Numbered from the stretch's first letter, positions 15,177-23,879 are shown. The stretch: 64,000 nt of DNA from Pseudomonas alkylphenolica (GCF_004025535.1 NZ_QJRG01000047.1:372001-436000); one strand, 5' to 3'. Notes: a model not told the origin generated them from the letters alone. Made by a program: numbers and translations.

Positions 15177-17765
15177 ATGAATACTGAATTTCGCAAGAAC
15201 CTGCCGGGCACCGGCCTGGATTATTTCGACGCCCGTGCGGCGGTCGACGCGATCAAGCCCGGCGCCTACGACACGCTTCCCTACACCTCGCGCGTACTGG
15301 CAGAAAACCTGGTGCGCCGTTGCGATCCGGCCAGCCTCAATGCCTCGCTGAGCCAGCTGATCGAGCGCAAGCGCGATCTCGACTTCCCCTGGTTCCCGGC
15401 CCGCGTCGTGTGCCATGACATTCTCGGCCAGACTGCGCTGGTGGACCTTGCCGGTCTGCGCGACGCCATCGCCGACAAAGGCGGCGATCCTGCCCAGGTC
15501 AACCCGGTGGTACCGGTGCAGTTGATTGTCGACCACTCGCTGGCCGTGGAGTGCGGTGGCTTTGATCCGCAGGCGTTCGAGAAGAACCGCGCCATCGAAG
15601 ACCGTCGCAATGAAGACCGCTTCCATTTCATCAACTGGACCAAGAAGGCATTCAAGAATGTCGACGTGATCCAGCCCGGCAACGGCATCATGCACCAGAT
15701 CAACCTGGAGAAGATGTCGCCGGTCATCCACGCCGAGCGCGGCGTGGCCTATCCGGATACCTGTGTCGGTACTGACAGCCACACGCCGCACGTTGATGCC
15801 CTGGGTGTGATCGCCATCGGTGTCGGCGGCCTGGAAGCCGAGAACGTCATGCTCGGCCGCGCTTCGTGGATGCGCCTGCCGGAAATCGTCGGCGTCGAGC
15901 TGTCCGGCAAACCGCAGCCTGGCATCACCGCCACTGACGTGGTATTGGCCCTGACCGAGTTCCTGCGCAAGGAAAAAGTCGTCGGTGCCTACCTTGAGTT
16001 CTACGGCGAAGGTGCCCGTGCGCTGACCCTGGGCGATCGTGCGACCATCTCCAACATGGCTCCGGAATACGGCGCCACTGCGGCAATGTTCTCCATCGAC
16101 CAGCAGACCATCGACTACCTCAAGCTCACCGGTCGTGACGACGAGCAGGTCAAACTGGTGGAAACCTACGCCAAGGTTGCCGGCTTGTGGTCTGACAGCC
16201 TGGCCAATGCCGAGTACGAGCGTGTGCTGCGTTTCGACCTGTCCAGTGTCGTGCGCAACATGGCCGGCCCGTCGAACCCGCATGCCCGCGTTGCAACCAG
16301 TGACCTGGCCAGCAAAGGTATCGCCGGCCAGTGGGAAGAGGTGCCGGGGCAGATGCCGGATGGCGCCGTGATCATTGCTGCCATCACCAGCTGCACCAAC
16401 ACCAGCAACCCGCGCAACGTGATTGCCGCCGGCCTGCTGGCGCGCAACGCCAACAAGCTTGGCCTGGTCCGCAAACCATGGGTCAAGTCGTCCCTGGCGC
16501 CGGGCTCGAAGACGGTTGCCCTGTACCTGAAAGAAGCGGGCCTCGATGACGAGCTGGAGCAGCTTGGATTCGGTATCGTGGCGTTTGCCTGCACCACCTG
16601 CAACGGTATGTCCGGTGCACTGGATCCGGTCATCCAGCAGGAAATCATCGACCGTGACCTGTACGCCACTGCCGTGCTCTCGGGTAACCGCAACTTCGAC
16701 GGGCGTATCCACCCGTACGCCAAGCAGGCGTTCCTGGCGTCGCCGCCGCTGGTAGTGGCTTACGCGATTGCCGGTACCATCCGCTTCGACATCGAGAAGG
16801 ATGTGCTGGCGGTGGTCGACGGCAAGGAAATCCGCCTCAAGGATATCTGGCCGAGCGACGAAGAGATCGACGCCGTGGTCAAGGCAGCGGTCAAGCCGGA
16901 GCAGTTCCGCCAGGTCTACATCCCGATGTTCACCATCGAGGAAGATACCGGTCCCAAGGTGCCGCCGCTGTACGACTGGCGCGAAATGAGCACCTACATC
17001 CGCCGTCCGCCGTACTGGGAAGGCGCGCTGGCCGGGGAGCGTACGCTCAGGGGCATGCGCCCGCTGGCGGTGCTGCCGGACAACATCACCACAGACCACC
17101 TGTCGCCGTCGAACGCCATCATGCTCGACAGCGCCGCCGGTGAGTACCTGGCGAAAATGGGCCTGCCGGAGGAAGACTTCAACTCCTACGCAACGCACCG
17201 TGGTGACCACCTCACCGCGCAGCGTGCGACCTTCGCCAACCCGAAACTGTTCAACGAAATGGTTCAGGAAGGCGGCAAGGTCAAGCAGGGTTCGCTGGCG
17301 CGGATCGAGCCGGAAGGCAAGGTCACCCGTATGTGGGAAGCCATCGAGACCTATATGGACCGCAAGCAGCCGCTGATCATCGTGGCCGGTGCCGACTACG
17401 GTCAGGGCTCGTCCCGTGACTGGGCTGCCAAGGGCGTGCGTCTGGCGGGTGTCGAGGCCATCGTTGCCGAAGGCTTCGAGCGTATCCACCGCACCAACCT
17501 GGTGGGCATGGGCGTGTTGCCGCTGGAGTTCAAGCCAGGCGTCAACCGCAAGACCCTGGACATCGACGGCACCGAAACCTTCGACGTGGTCGGCCAGCGT
17601 ACCCCGCGGGCAACCTTGACCCTGGTGATCACCCGTCACAACGGCGAGCGCGTCGAAGTGCCGGTTACCTGCCGCCTGGACACCGCCGAAGAAGTCTCGA
17701 TCTACGAAGCGGGCGGCGTGCTGCAGCGCTTTGCCCAGGACTTCCTCGAGTCGGCGACGGTTTGA
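15177..17765 (+). CDS. acnD: Fe/S-dependent 2-methylcitrate dehydratase
   Basis: Dehydrates 2-methylcitrate toward 2-methyl-cis-aconitate (or its trans isomer, which PrpF converts). The 862-residue aconitase-superfamily protein carries the cluster cysteines in ITSCTNTSNP and ACTTCNGMSG (C...CxxC), substrate-binding GTDSHTPHVDALG near residue 200, and the swivel-domain motif GADYGQGSSRDWAAKG near residue 740. It starts at ATG 15177; a TTG five codons upstream is an unlikely alternative. AcnD with PrpF replaces PrpD in this variant of the cycle, and no prpD is present here. Confidence 0.96.
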   Translation: MNTEFRKNLPGTGLDYFDARAAVDAIKPGAYDTLPYTSRVLAENLVRRCDPASLNASLSQLIERKRDLDFPWFPARVVCHDILGQTALVDLAGLRDAIADKGGDPAQVNPVVPVQLIVDHSLAVECGGFDPQAFEKNRAIEDRRNEDRFHFINWTKKAFKNVDVIQPGNGIMHQINLEKMSPVIHAERGVAYPDTCVGTDSHTPHVDALGVIAIGVGGLEAENVMLGRASWMRLPEIVGVELSGKPQPGITATDVVLALTEFLRKEKVVGAYLEFYGEGARALTLGDRATISNMAPEYGATAAMFSIDQQTIDYLKLTGRDDEQVKLVETYAKVAGLWSDSLANAEYERVLRFDLSSVVRNMAGPSNPHARVATSDLASKGIAGQWEEVPGQMPDGAVIIAAITSCTNTSNPRNVIAAGLLARNANKLGLVRKPWVKSSLAPGSKTVALYLKEAGLDDELEQLGFGIVAFACTTCNGMSGALDPVIQQEIIDRDLYATAVLSGNRNFDGRIHPYAKQAFLASPPLVVAYAIAGTIRFDIEKDVLAVVDGKEIRLKDIWPSDEEIDAVVKAAVKPEQFRQVYIPMFTIEEDTGPKVPPLYDWREMSTYIRRPPYWEGALAGERTLRGMRPLAVLPDNITTDHLSPSNAIMLDSAAGEYLAKMGLPEEDFNSYATHRGDHLTAQRATFANPKLFNEMVQEGGKVKQGSLARIEPEGKVTRMWEAIETYMDRKQPLIIVAGADYGQGSSRDWAAKGVRLAGVEAIVAEGFERIHRTNLVGMGVLPLEFKPGVNRKTLDIDGTETFDVVGQRTPRATLTLVITRHNGERVEVPVTCRLDTAEEVSIYEAGGVLQRFAQDFLESATV

Positions 17766-17792
17766 TTCACTGAGGCACACGTAACACACCCC

Positions 17793-17821
17793 TGTGGGAG
17801 CCGGTCATGCCGGCTCCCACA
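17793..17821. repeat. REP-type palindrome inside the prp operon
   Basis: TGTGGGAGCCGG (17793-17804), TCATG, CCGGCTCCCACA (17810-17821): a perfect 12-bp stem of the common Pseudomonas GTGGGAGC REP class. It lies between acnD and prpF and could lower or stabilise part of the operon mRNA. Confidence 0.85.
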
Positions 17822-17862
17822 ATTGTTTGCAGACTGCTGAACAATTACAGGACACGCTCAAT

Positions 17863-19053
17863 ATGGCTCACGTACCCCAGATCAAAGTCCCCGCCACCTA
17901 TATTCGTGGTGGCACCAGTAAAGGCGTTTTTTTCCGTCTGCAGGATCTGCCTGAGCGCGCACAGGTTCCGGGTCCGGCCCGCGATGCCCTGCTGCTGCGG
18001 GTGATCGGCAGCCCCGACCCGTATGGCAAGCAGATCGACGGCATGGGGGGCGCAACCTCCAGTACCAGCAAGACCGTGATCCTCTCGCACAGCAGCAAGG
18101 CCGATCACGACGTCGATTACCTGTTTGGCCAGGTGTCCATCGACAAAGCCTTCGTCGACTGGAGTGGCAACTGCGGCAATCTTTCGGCAGCCGTTGGCTC
18201 CTTTGCCATCAGTGCCGGCCTGGTCGACAGCAGCCGTATCCCGCAGGATGGCGTTGCCACGGTGCGTATCTGGCAGGCCAACATCGGCAAGACCATCATC
18301 GCCCATGTGCCGATCACCAATGGTGAAGTGCAGGAAACCGGCGATTTCGAACTGGATGGCGTGACCTTCCCGGCGGCCGAAGTGCAACTGGAATTCATGG
18401 ACCCGGCTGCCGACGAAGACGGCGAGGGCGGTTCGATGTTCCCGACCGGCAACCTGATCGATGACCTTGAGGTGCCCGGTGTCGGCACCCTCAAGGCGAC
18501 GCTGATCAACGCCGGCATCCCGACCATCTTCATTCAGGCCGAAGCCATCGGTTACACCGGTACCGAGTTGCAGGACGCGATCAACAGCGATCCTCAAGCC
18601 TTGGCCAGGTTCGAGACCATCCGTGCCTATGGCGCGGTGCGCATGGGCTTGATCGCGCACATCGATGAAGCGGCCAAGCGTCAGCACACGCCGAAAGTCG
18701 CCTTTGTTGCGCCGCCGACGGCCTACCAGTCGTCCAGCGGCAAAGCGGTGGCGGCGTCAGACGTTGACCTGCTGGTGCGTGCGCTGTCGATGGGCAAGCT
18801 GCACCACGCCATGATGGGTACCGCTGCGGTGGCCATCGGCACGGCGGCGGCAGTCCCGGGCACGCTGGTCAACCTTGCGGCCGGTGGCGGCGAGCGCAGC
18901 GCGGTGCGTTTCGGTCACCCGTCGGGCACGTTGCGCGTAGGTGCCGAGGCGCGTCAGGTGAATGGCGAGTGGACGGTTACCAAGGCCATCATGAGTCGCA
19001 GTGCGCGGATTCTGATGGAAGGCTGGGTGCGCGTGCCTGGCGACGGGTTCTGA
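17863..19053 (+). CDS. prpF: 2-methylaconitate cis-trans isomerase
   Basis: Isomerises 2-methylaconitate so that aconitase can rehydrate it; essential with AcnD in the Fe/S form of the cycle. The 396-residue PrpF-family (diaminopimelate-epimerase-like fold) protein has YIRGGTSKGVFF near residue 12, DGMGGATSSTSKT near residue 55, WSGNCGNLSAAVG near residue 105 and GTLRVGAE near the C-terminus. ATG 17863 gives the family length; the frame upstream runs through the REP palindrome. It is the last gene of the operon, followed by a terminator. Rehydration to methylisocitrate probably uses AcnB, encoded nearby on the other strand. Confidence 0.96.
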   Translation: MAHVPQIKVPATYIRGGTSKGVFFRLQDLPERAQVPGPARDALLLRVIGSPDPYGKQIDGMGGATSSTSKTVILSHSSKADHDVDYLFGQVSIDKAFVDWSGNCGNLSAAVGSFAISAGLVDSSRIPQDGVATVRIWQANIGKTIIAHVPITNGEVQETGDFELDGVTFPAAEVQLEFMDPAADEDGEGGSMFPTGNLIDDLEVPGVGTLKATLINAGIPTIFIQAEAIGYTGTELQDAINSDPQALARFETIRAYGAVRMGLIAHIDEAAKRQHTPKVAFVAPPTAYQSSSGKAVAASDVDLLVRALSMGKLHHAMMGTAAVAIGTAAAVPGTLVNLAAGGGERSAVRFGHPSGTLRVGAEARQVNGEWTVTKAIMSRSARILMEGWVRVPGDGF

Positions 19054-19068
19054 GTCGCATGCAAACCG

Positions 19069-19089
19069 AGCCCGCGTAAGCGGGCTTTT
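19069..19089 (+). terminator. prp operon terminator
   Basis: AGCCCGC (19069-19075), GTAA loop, GCGGGCT (19080-19086) followed by TTT. It begins 16 bases after the prpF stop. Confidence 0.85.
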
Positions 19090-19315
19090 GCATTTCCAGC
19101 TCTGGTTGCGCCTCAATTTTCGTTCTGGAGCACTCGGGCATGCATCAGAATAGTGCCCTGAATGCGTAAAAAAAATCGGGATTACTTTAACTATAGGTAA
19201 TGTCCTTCTTGCGATGAGGCTGATTCTTTCATGCACATCGGAAGCGAACGGCTTTTGTTGCGGATGTTGTCACGTAATTTCTTCGTTCCATTTAAAGTTG
19301 TAAAAGGAACGCAGC

Positions 19316-20149
19316 ATGGCCGGTACGGTAACACCTCCTCCAATTAATGTTAGTGCTGCAGCCCCTGGTTACGCACCTGTTAGTCCCAGTTCCCAACTCC
19401 CAGCTCCTGCTCCGGGGCTGGTCGTGAGGGCTCAACTTGAGCAGCGGTTGCAGCAATATGCGGAAGGGTACTGGCGGGAAATGCTTGTAAAGCTGATGAG
19501 AGAGCAGTCCGCGTACATGGAGGGCGGGGAGGTGAAACTCCTCAATCCTGCAGTTGGTATGGATTTTCTGGTGGTTTCACATGCAGATCAATACATGTGT
19601 CTTAATCCAGAAGTTTCCATGCAGCATGCGCTTTTTCACGCGCTGCGGAATTTGCAACCCTATGCCAAAGTTAGTGATGTAACTGAACTGTCAGCAGGGC
19701 CGCTCACCGCTGTAGCGGCGCTTTCCCACTTTCTCTTTGGTAAAGGAGAGGCTGTAGCGACAGACATCAATCGACTCTCGATAAATCTCGCCACGAAAAA
19801 TATTCCAGCGTTGGAACAAGCTTTTACTTCGGCGCTTGTTGGCTCTTCTCCTATATGTGTTGGAATGTTTTCCTATGATACGGCGCAGGATTCATGGTTG
19901 ACGGGCGCCTGGTTGGGGAGTATTCCCCTGCGTTTAGAAGGCATGCTGCATAAGCGGAAAGATAATGGTTTCACATTCTCTGGGGTGGTGCGTGCTTATG
20001 ATAATACCTATGATGCCAATCGGAGTACTCATAGGGAGTTGATTGGTGAGGAAGCTGCTCGCGTTTTGGTCGCTATTCAAAGTTATTTGGGGGCGGTGCC
20101 ATATACAATTGCCATTAAGGGTGAGATGCCGATTGTAATTGAACGATAG
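19316..20149 (+). CDS. Colicin M-type lipid II-degrading bacteriocin
   Basis: A 277-residue protein whose second half aligns by eye with E. coli colicin M, recalled from memory: LTAVAALSHFLFGKG, TGAWLGSIPLRLEG and VVRAYDNTYDANRSTHR. Colicin M family enzymes cleave undecaprenyl-pyrophosphoryl-MurNAc in the periplasm and so block peptidoglycan synthesis. The family catalytic motif is DxYDx5HR. Here it reads NTYDANRSTHR: Tyr232, Asp233, His239 and Arg240 are kept, but the first Asp is Asn230 (codon AAT at 20003-20005). The N-terminus is Pro/Ala-rich and flexible with a possible TonB-box-like TVTP near residue 4; no signal peptide. The ATG follows AAAGGAA. The DNA is more AT-rich than its neighbours, suggesting transfer. 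No adjacent immunity gene was found. Confidence 0.88.
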   Translation: MAGTVTPPPINVSAAAPGYAPVSPSSQLPAPAPGLVVRAQLEQRLQQYAEGYWREMLVKLMREQSAYMEGGEVKLLNPAVGMDFLVVSHADQYMCLNPEVSMQHALFHALRNLQPYAKVSDVTELSAGPLTAVAALSHFLFGKGEAVATDINRLSINLATKNIPALEQAFTSALVGSSPICVGMFSYDTAQDSWLTGAWLGSIPLRLEGMLHKRKDNGFTFSGVVRAYDNTYDANRSTHRELIGEEAARVLVAIQSYLGAVPYTIAIKGEMPIVIER

Positions 20150-20179
20150 TGTGAGTTGCTGGCGGAAAATCGGGGCTTT

Positions 20180-20287
20180 ATGAAAAATAACGTCTGTTCA
20201 GCTACAGGGTGTACGGTACGCCGTTCGTGCTTTCTTCTGAGGCGCTGTGGTTTTGTATTCATCGAAATGGCTGGGGCAGGTGGCTGA
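20180..20287 (+). CDS. Possible 35-residue Cys-rich small ORF after the bacteriocin gene
   Basis: ATG 20180 opens a 35-codon frame starting MKNNVCSATGCTVRRSC, ending TGA 20285-20287. It has four Cys and a basic core and begins 30 bases after the bacteriocin stop; only a weak CGGGG lies upstream. It is far too short for known colicin M immunity proteins, which are around 110 residues or more. It may be meaningless or the remnant of a lost gene. Confidence 0.15.
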   Translation: MKNNVCSATGCTVRRSCFLLRRCGFVFIEMAGAGG

Positions 20288-20322
20288 TGTTGAATTATTT
20301 CCCAACTCATTTTAATGAGTAT

Positions 20323-20354
20323 AAAAAGCCCCGCCAATTGGCGGGGCTTTTTTT
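20323..20354. terminator. Bidirectional terminator, bacteriocin / acnB
   Basis: AAAAAGCCCCGCC (20323-20335), AATT, GGCGGGGCTTTTT (20340-20352) with further T. It serves acnB on the minus strand (14 bases after its stop) and the bacteriocin gene on the plus strand. Confidence 0.92.
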
Positions 20355-20368
20355 CACGCTAAGTCAAC

Positions 20369-22978
20369 TTACGCTTGAACGACCGGGATGTTGGCGCTCG
20401 CAGCAGCTTCACGGAACTCGGCGATCTGGTCGAAGCTCAGGTAGCGGTAAACGTCGGCAGCCATGCTGTCGATGTTTTTCGCGTATTCCATGTACTCTTC
20501 GACGGTTGGCAGCTTGCCCAGAATCGAGGCAACAGCAGCCAGCTCGGCCGAGGCCAGGTAGACGTTAGTGGCGTCGCCCAGGCGGTTCGGGAAGTTACGG
20601 GTCGAGGTGGAAACCACGGTCGAACCGGTCTGTACGCGTGCCTGGTTACCCATGCACAGCGAGCAGCCTGGCATTTCCATGCGTGCACCGGCTTTGCCGT
20701 AGATGCCGTAGTAGCCTTCTTCGGTCAGCTGGTGAGCGTCCATCTTGGTTGGCGGTGCCAGCCACAGACGGGTAGGAATGCCACCCTTGACCTTCTCCAG
20801 CAGTTTACCGGCTGCGCGGAAGTGACCGATGTTGGTCATGCACGAACCGATGAACACTTCGTCGATCTTCTCGCCCTGAACGGTCGACAGCAGACGGGCG
20901 TCGTCCGGGTCGTTCGGCGCGCAGAGCACAGGCTCTTTGACGTCGGCCAGGTCGATCTCGATGATCTCGGCGTATTCGGCGTCCTTGTCGGCTTCCAGCA
21001 GCACCGGGTTGGCCAGCCAGGCTTCCATCGCTTGCGCGCGGCGTTCCAGGGTGCGCGGGTCACCGTAGCCTTCGCTGATCATCCAGCGCAGCAGGGTGAT
21101 GTTCGACTGCAGGTATTCGGCGATGGCCTTTTCTGGCAGCTTGATCGAGCAGCCGGCAGCGGAACGTTCAGCCGAGGCGTCCGACAGTTCGAACGCTTGC
21201 TCGACGGTCAGTTCGTCCAGGCCTTCGATTTCCAGGATGCGGCCGGAGAAGGCGTTGATCTTGCCTTTCTTCTCGACGGTCAGCAGGCCTTTCTGGATGG
21301 CGTAGTAAGGGATCGCATGAACCAGGTCGCGCAGGGTGATGCCCGGTTGCAGTTTGCCCTTGAAGCGCACCAGTACCGACTCCGGCATGTCCAGCGGCAT
21401 GACGCCGGTGGCAGCGGCGAAGGCGACCAGGCCGGAACCGGCCGGGAACGAGATGCCGATCGGGAAGCGGGTGTGCGAGTCACCACCGGTACCGACGGTG
21501 TCCGGCAGCAGCATGCGGTTCAGCCAGCTGTGGATGATGCCGTCGCCTGGACGCAGGGACACGCCGCCACGGGTGCGGATGAAATCCGGCAGGGTGTGGT
21601 GGGTGGTGACGTCGATTGGCTTCGGATAGGCCGCGGTGTGGCAGAACGACTGCATGACCAGGTCAGCAGAGAAGCCCAGGCACGCCAGGTCTTTCAGCTC
21701 GTCACGGGTCATCGGGCCAGTGGTGTCCTGGGAGCCGACGGTGGTCATCTTCGGTTCGCAGTAGGTGCCAGGACGTACGCCTTTGCCTTCTGGCAGGCCG
21801 CACGCCTTGCCGACCATTTTCTGCGCCAGGCTGTAGCCTTTGCCGGTGTCGACCGGGGCTTCAGGCAGCTTGAACAGGTCGGTTGCGCCCAGGCCCAGTT
21901 CGGCACGGGCTTTTTCGGTCAGGCCACGGCCGACGATCAGCGGGATACGGCCACCAGCGCGGACTTCGTCGAGCAGCACCGGGGTCTTCAGTTCGAAGGT
22001 GGTGATGACGTCGTCGGTGCCGTGCTTGCAGACTTTACCGGCGTACGGGTACACGTCGATGACGTCGCCCATGCCCAGGTTGGTGCAGTCGAATTCGATC
22101 GGCAGGGCACCGGCGTCTTCCATGGTGTTGTAGAAGATCGGGGCGATCTTGGTGCCGAAGCAGAAACCGCCAGCGCGCTTGTTCGGCACGTACGGGATGT
22201 CGTCGCCGAAGAACCACAGCACCGAGTTGGTGGCGGATTTACGCGAGGAGCCGGTACCGACCACGTCACCGACGTAGGCGACCGGGAAACCTTTGGCTTT
22301 GACTTCTTCGATCTGCTTGAGCGGGCCGACAGCGCCTGGTTGCTCAGGCACGATGCCGTCACGGGCCATTTTCAGCATGGCCAGGGCGTGCAGCGGGATG
22401 TCAGGGCGCGACCAGGCGTCCGGAGCAGGGGACAGGTCGTCGGTGTTGGTTTCGCCAGGGACCTTGAAGACGGTCAGGCTGTACTTCTCTTCGATCGCAG
22501 GGCGGGCGGTGAACCACTCGCCAGCGGCCCAGGATTCCAGTACGGCTTTGGCGTGAGCATTGCCAGCCTTGGCTTTTTCGGCAACGTCGTGGAACGCATC
22601 GAACATCAGCAGGGTGTGCTTCAGTTGCTCGGCAGCAACGGCAGCCAGCTCGGCGTCGTCCAGCAGTTCAACCATGGTGGCGATGTTGTAGCCGCCCTGC
22701 ATGGTGCCCAGCAGCTCTACAGCGCGCTTTTTGTCGATCAGCGGAGAAGTGGCTTCGCCCTTGGCGACAGCAGAGAGGAAACCGGCCTTGACGTAGGCGG
22801 CTTCGTCCACTCCTGGTGGAACGCGGTTGGTGATCAGGTCGACGAGGACTGCTTCTTCGCCAGCAGGGGGATTCTTCAGCAGCTCGACCAGGCCTGCGGT
22901 TTGTTCGGCGTTAAGCGGCTGGGGCACGATGCCCAGGGCGGCACGCTCTTCGATGTGTTTGCGGTAGGCTTCAAGCAC
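20369..22978 (-). CDS. acnB: Aconitate hydratase B
   Basis: Interconverts citrate and isocitrate in the TCA cycle and can hydrate 2-methyl-cis-aconitate in the methylcitrate cycle. The 869-residue protein has the AcnB-specific N-terminal HEAT-like region (VLEAYRKHIEERAALG) and a swivel domain with GTGSSRKSATNS. The aconitase core carries cluster cysteines in GSCMTNIGHF and CSLCMGNQAR plus a third Cys upstream. The start is a GTG at 22978 (GTG CTT GAA GCC) with AGGG before it, giving the normal AcnB N-terminus; an ATG five codons upstream (22993) is possible. The leader contains a large nested inverted repeat. Confidence 0.96.
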   Translation of the reverse strand: MLEAYRKHIEERAALGIVPQPLNAEQTAGLVELLKNPPAGEEAVLVDLITNRVPPGVDEAAYVKAGFLSAVAKGEATSPLIDKKRAVELLGTMQGGYNIATMVELLDDAELAAVAAEQLKHTLLMFDAFHDVAEKAKAGNAHAKAVLESWAAGEWFTARPAIEEKYSLTVFKVPGETNTDDLSPAPDAWSRPDIPLHALAMLKMARDGIVPEQPGAVGPLKQIEEVKAKGFPVAYVGDVVGTGSSRKSATNSVLWFFGDDIPYVPNKRAGGFCFGTKIAPIFYNTMEDAGALPIEFDCTNLGMGDVIDVYPYAGKVCKHGTDDVITTFELKTPVLLDEVRAGGRIPLIVGRGLTEKARAELGLGATDLFKLPEAPVDTGKGYSLAQKMVGKACGLPEGKGVRPGTYCEPKMTTVGSQDTTGPMTRDELKDLACLGFSADLVMQSFCHTAAYPKPIDVTTHHTLPDFIRTRGGVSLRPGDGIIHSWLNRMLLPDTVGTGGDSHTRFPIGISFPAGSGLVAFAAATGVMPLDMPESVLVRFKGKLQPGITLRDLVHAIPYYAIQKGLLTVEKKGKINAFSGRILEIEGLDELTVEQAFELSDASAERSAAGCSIKLPEKAIAEYLQSNITLLRWMISEGYGDPRTLERRAQAMEAWLANPVLLEADKDAEYAEIIEIDLADVKEPVLCAPNDPDDARLLSTVQGEKIDEVFIGSCMTNIGHFRAAGKLLEKVKGGIPTRLWLAPPTKMDAHQLTEEGYYGIYGKAGARMEMPGCSLCMGNQARVQTGSTVVSTSTRNFPNRLGDATNVYLASAELAAVASILGKLPTVEEYMEYAKNIDSMAADVYRYLSFDQIAEFREAAASANIPVVQA

Positions 22979-23385
22979 AGTTATTACCCTCATCAGTGGT
23001 CCCAAATGGGTGTCCGGGACGCTCATCCAGAAAATCCGGCACCCATGCGCAATACGGCTTCTTGGGCCGCGTAGCCAGGGTTGCAGGAGATCCTCACAGA
23101 AGCTGCTTTCAAAGTTTTACGCCTGTAGAACGGAGGCTGATGAGGGCTGGCGCGGGATATGCGATGAGGCGTATATCCCGGGCCAACGCCGTTCTACCGG
23201 ATCAACTGTGCTCGTGACGCTTTGAAAACAGCTTCTAACGGACATTGGCGCCTTAAAAAGGCCGGATGATTCTACGGTAAAAACTCGATAAAGGTAAGGC
23301 GCGCACGATGACTTTAACGGGTGACCCCCGTTAGACAAAGGGCTAACATGGCAGGCTGATCCACCGTTCGGTTGTTGGTTTTTTC
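22979..23385. promoter_or_regulatory. acnB / DUF1289 divergent intergenic region
   Basis: 407 bp without a gene. A probable acnB promoter on the minus strand has -35 TTACCT (complement of 23292-23297), a 17-bp spacer and -10 TAGAAT (complement of 23269-23274). That would give a leader of about 285 nt that contains the nested inverted repeat. A small hairpin TAACGGG/CCCGTTA lies at about 23315-23333, nearer the divergent gene. Confidence 0.5.
23098..23236 (-). ncRNA. Nested triple inverted repeat, candidate structured leader of acnB
   Basis: Three concentric stems occupy 139 bp. Outer: AGAAGCTGCTTTCAAAG (23098-23114) with CTTTGAAAACAGCTTCT (23220-23236), 16 of 17 paired; the single mismatch becomes G-U if the minus strand is transcribed. 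Middle: GTAGAACGG (23125-23133) with CCGTTCTAC (23189-23197), perfect. Inner: CGGGATAT (23153-23160) with ATATCCCG (23173-23180), perfect. It lies inside the predicted acnB leader. A structured cis-regulatory RNA and a non-autonomous palindromic mobile element are both possible; no target-site duplication is evident. Confidence 0.5.
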
Positions 23386-23853
23386 ATGTCCAATCAGTCA
23401 ATTAAAACGCCTTGTGTCGGCCTCTGTTCCACGGTTTACGGGGACTTGGTGTGCCGTGGCTGCAAGCGTTTTCATCATGAAGTGATCAACTGGAACGGCT
23501 ATAACGAAGACGAAAAACGTGCGGTCTGGCTGCGCCTCGAGCAATTGCTGGTGCAGGTCATGGTGGCCAAACTTGAGGTCTTTGATGCCGCGCGGCTGCG
23601 TTCGCAACTTGAGCTGCGCAAGATCCGCTTCGTGCCGCACCAGTCCGAATATTGCTGGGCGTACCAGCTGATCGCCCGTGGCGCACGGGTTATCCGTGAG
23701 ATAGAGGCGTATGGCATGGTGCTGTTGCCGGAGTTTCGCGACTGGGAACTGCCCGAGTTGCGTGATGCCATTGATCGGGAGTTCTTCTTGCTGTCCGAGG
23801 CCCACTACCAGCGTTATATCGCGCCGGGGTTTCTCAAGGACGCTCTGGGCTGA
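23386..23853 (+). CDS. DUF1289 small Cys-rich protein
   Basis: A 155-residue cytoplasmic protein. The N-terminal 45 residues are a DUF1289 domain: TPCVGLCS, VCRGCKRFHHEVINWN, with four conserved cysteines (C10, C14, C23, C26 region) in a probable small metal- or cluster-binding knuckle. The rest is helical and charged (WLRLEQLLVQVMVAKLEV, LRDAIDREFFLLSEAHYQRY) and longer than the minimal DUF1289 proteins. The ATG at 23386 opens directly into the domain; no strong ribosome site is visible (TTTTTTC precedes it). Function unknown. It is divergent from acnB and followed by a REP palindrome. Confidence 0.85.
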   Translation: MSNQSIKTPCVGLCSTVYGDLVCRGCKRFHHEVINWNGYNEDEKRAVWLRLEQLLVQVMVAKLEVFDAARLRSQLELRKIRFVPHQSEYCWAYQLIARGARVIREIEAYGMVLLPEFRDWELPELRDAIDREFFLLSEAHYQRYIAPGFLKDALG

Positions 23854-23879
23854 GGGCCGGAGCTGCCTTGCCGCCCATC

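Noticed and set aside
15153..17789. 878-codon open frame antisense to acnD
   Set aside because: High-GC coding DNA leaves the opposite strand open in a matching phase. The translation has no domain and is an obvious shadow of the aconitase-family gene.
20083..20337. 84-codon minus-strand frame beside the bacteriocin as an immunity gene
   Set aside because: It overlaps the bacteriocin 3' end and the terminator, and has no signal peptide or membrane pattern expected of colicin M immunity proteins.
20375..23074. 899-codon open frame antisense to acnB
   Set aside because: Same artefact: low-complexity Gly/Val/Arg-rich translation, while the other strand encodes a complete aconitase B.
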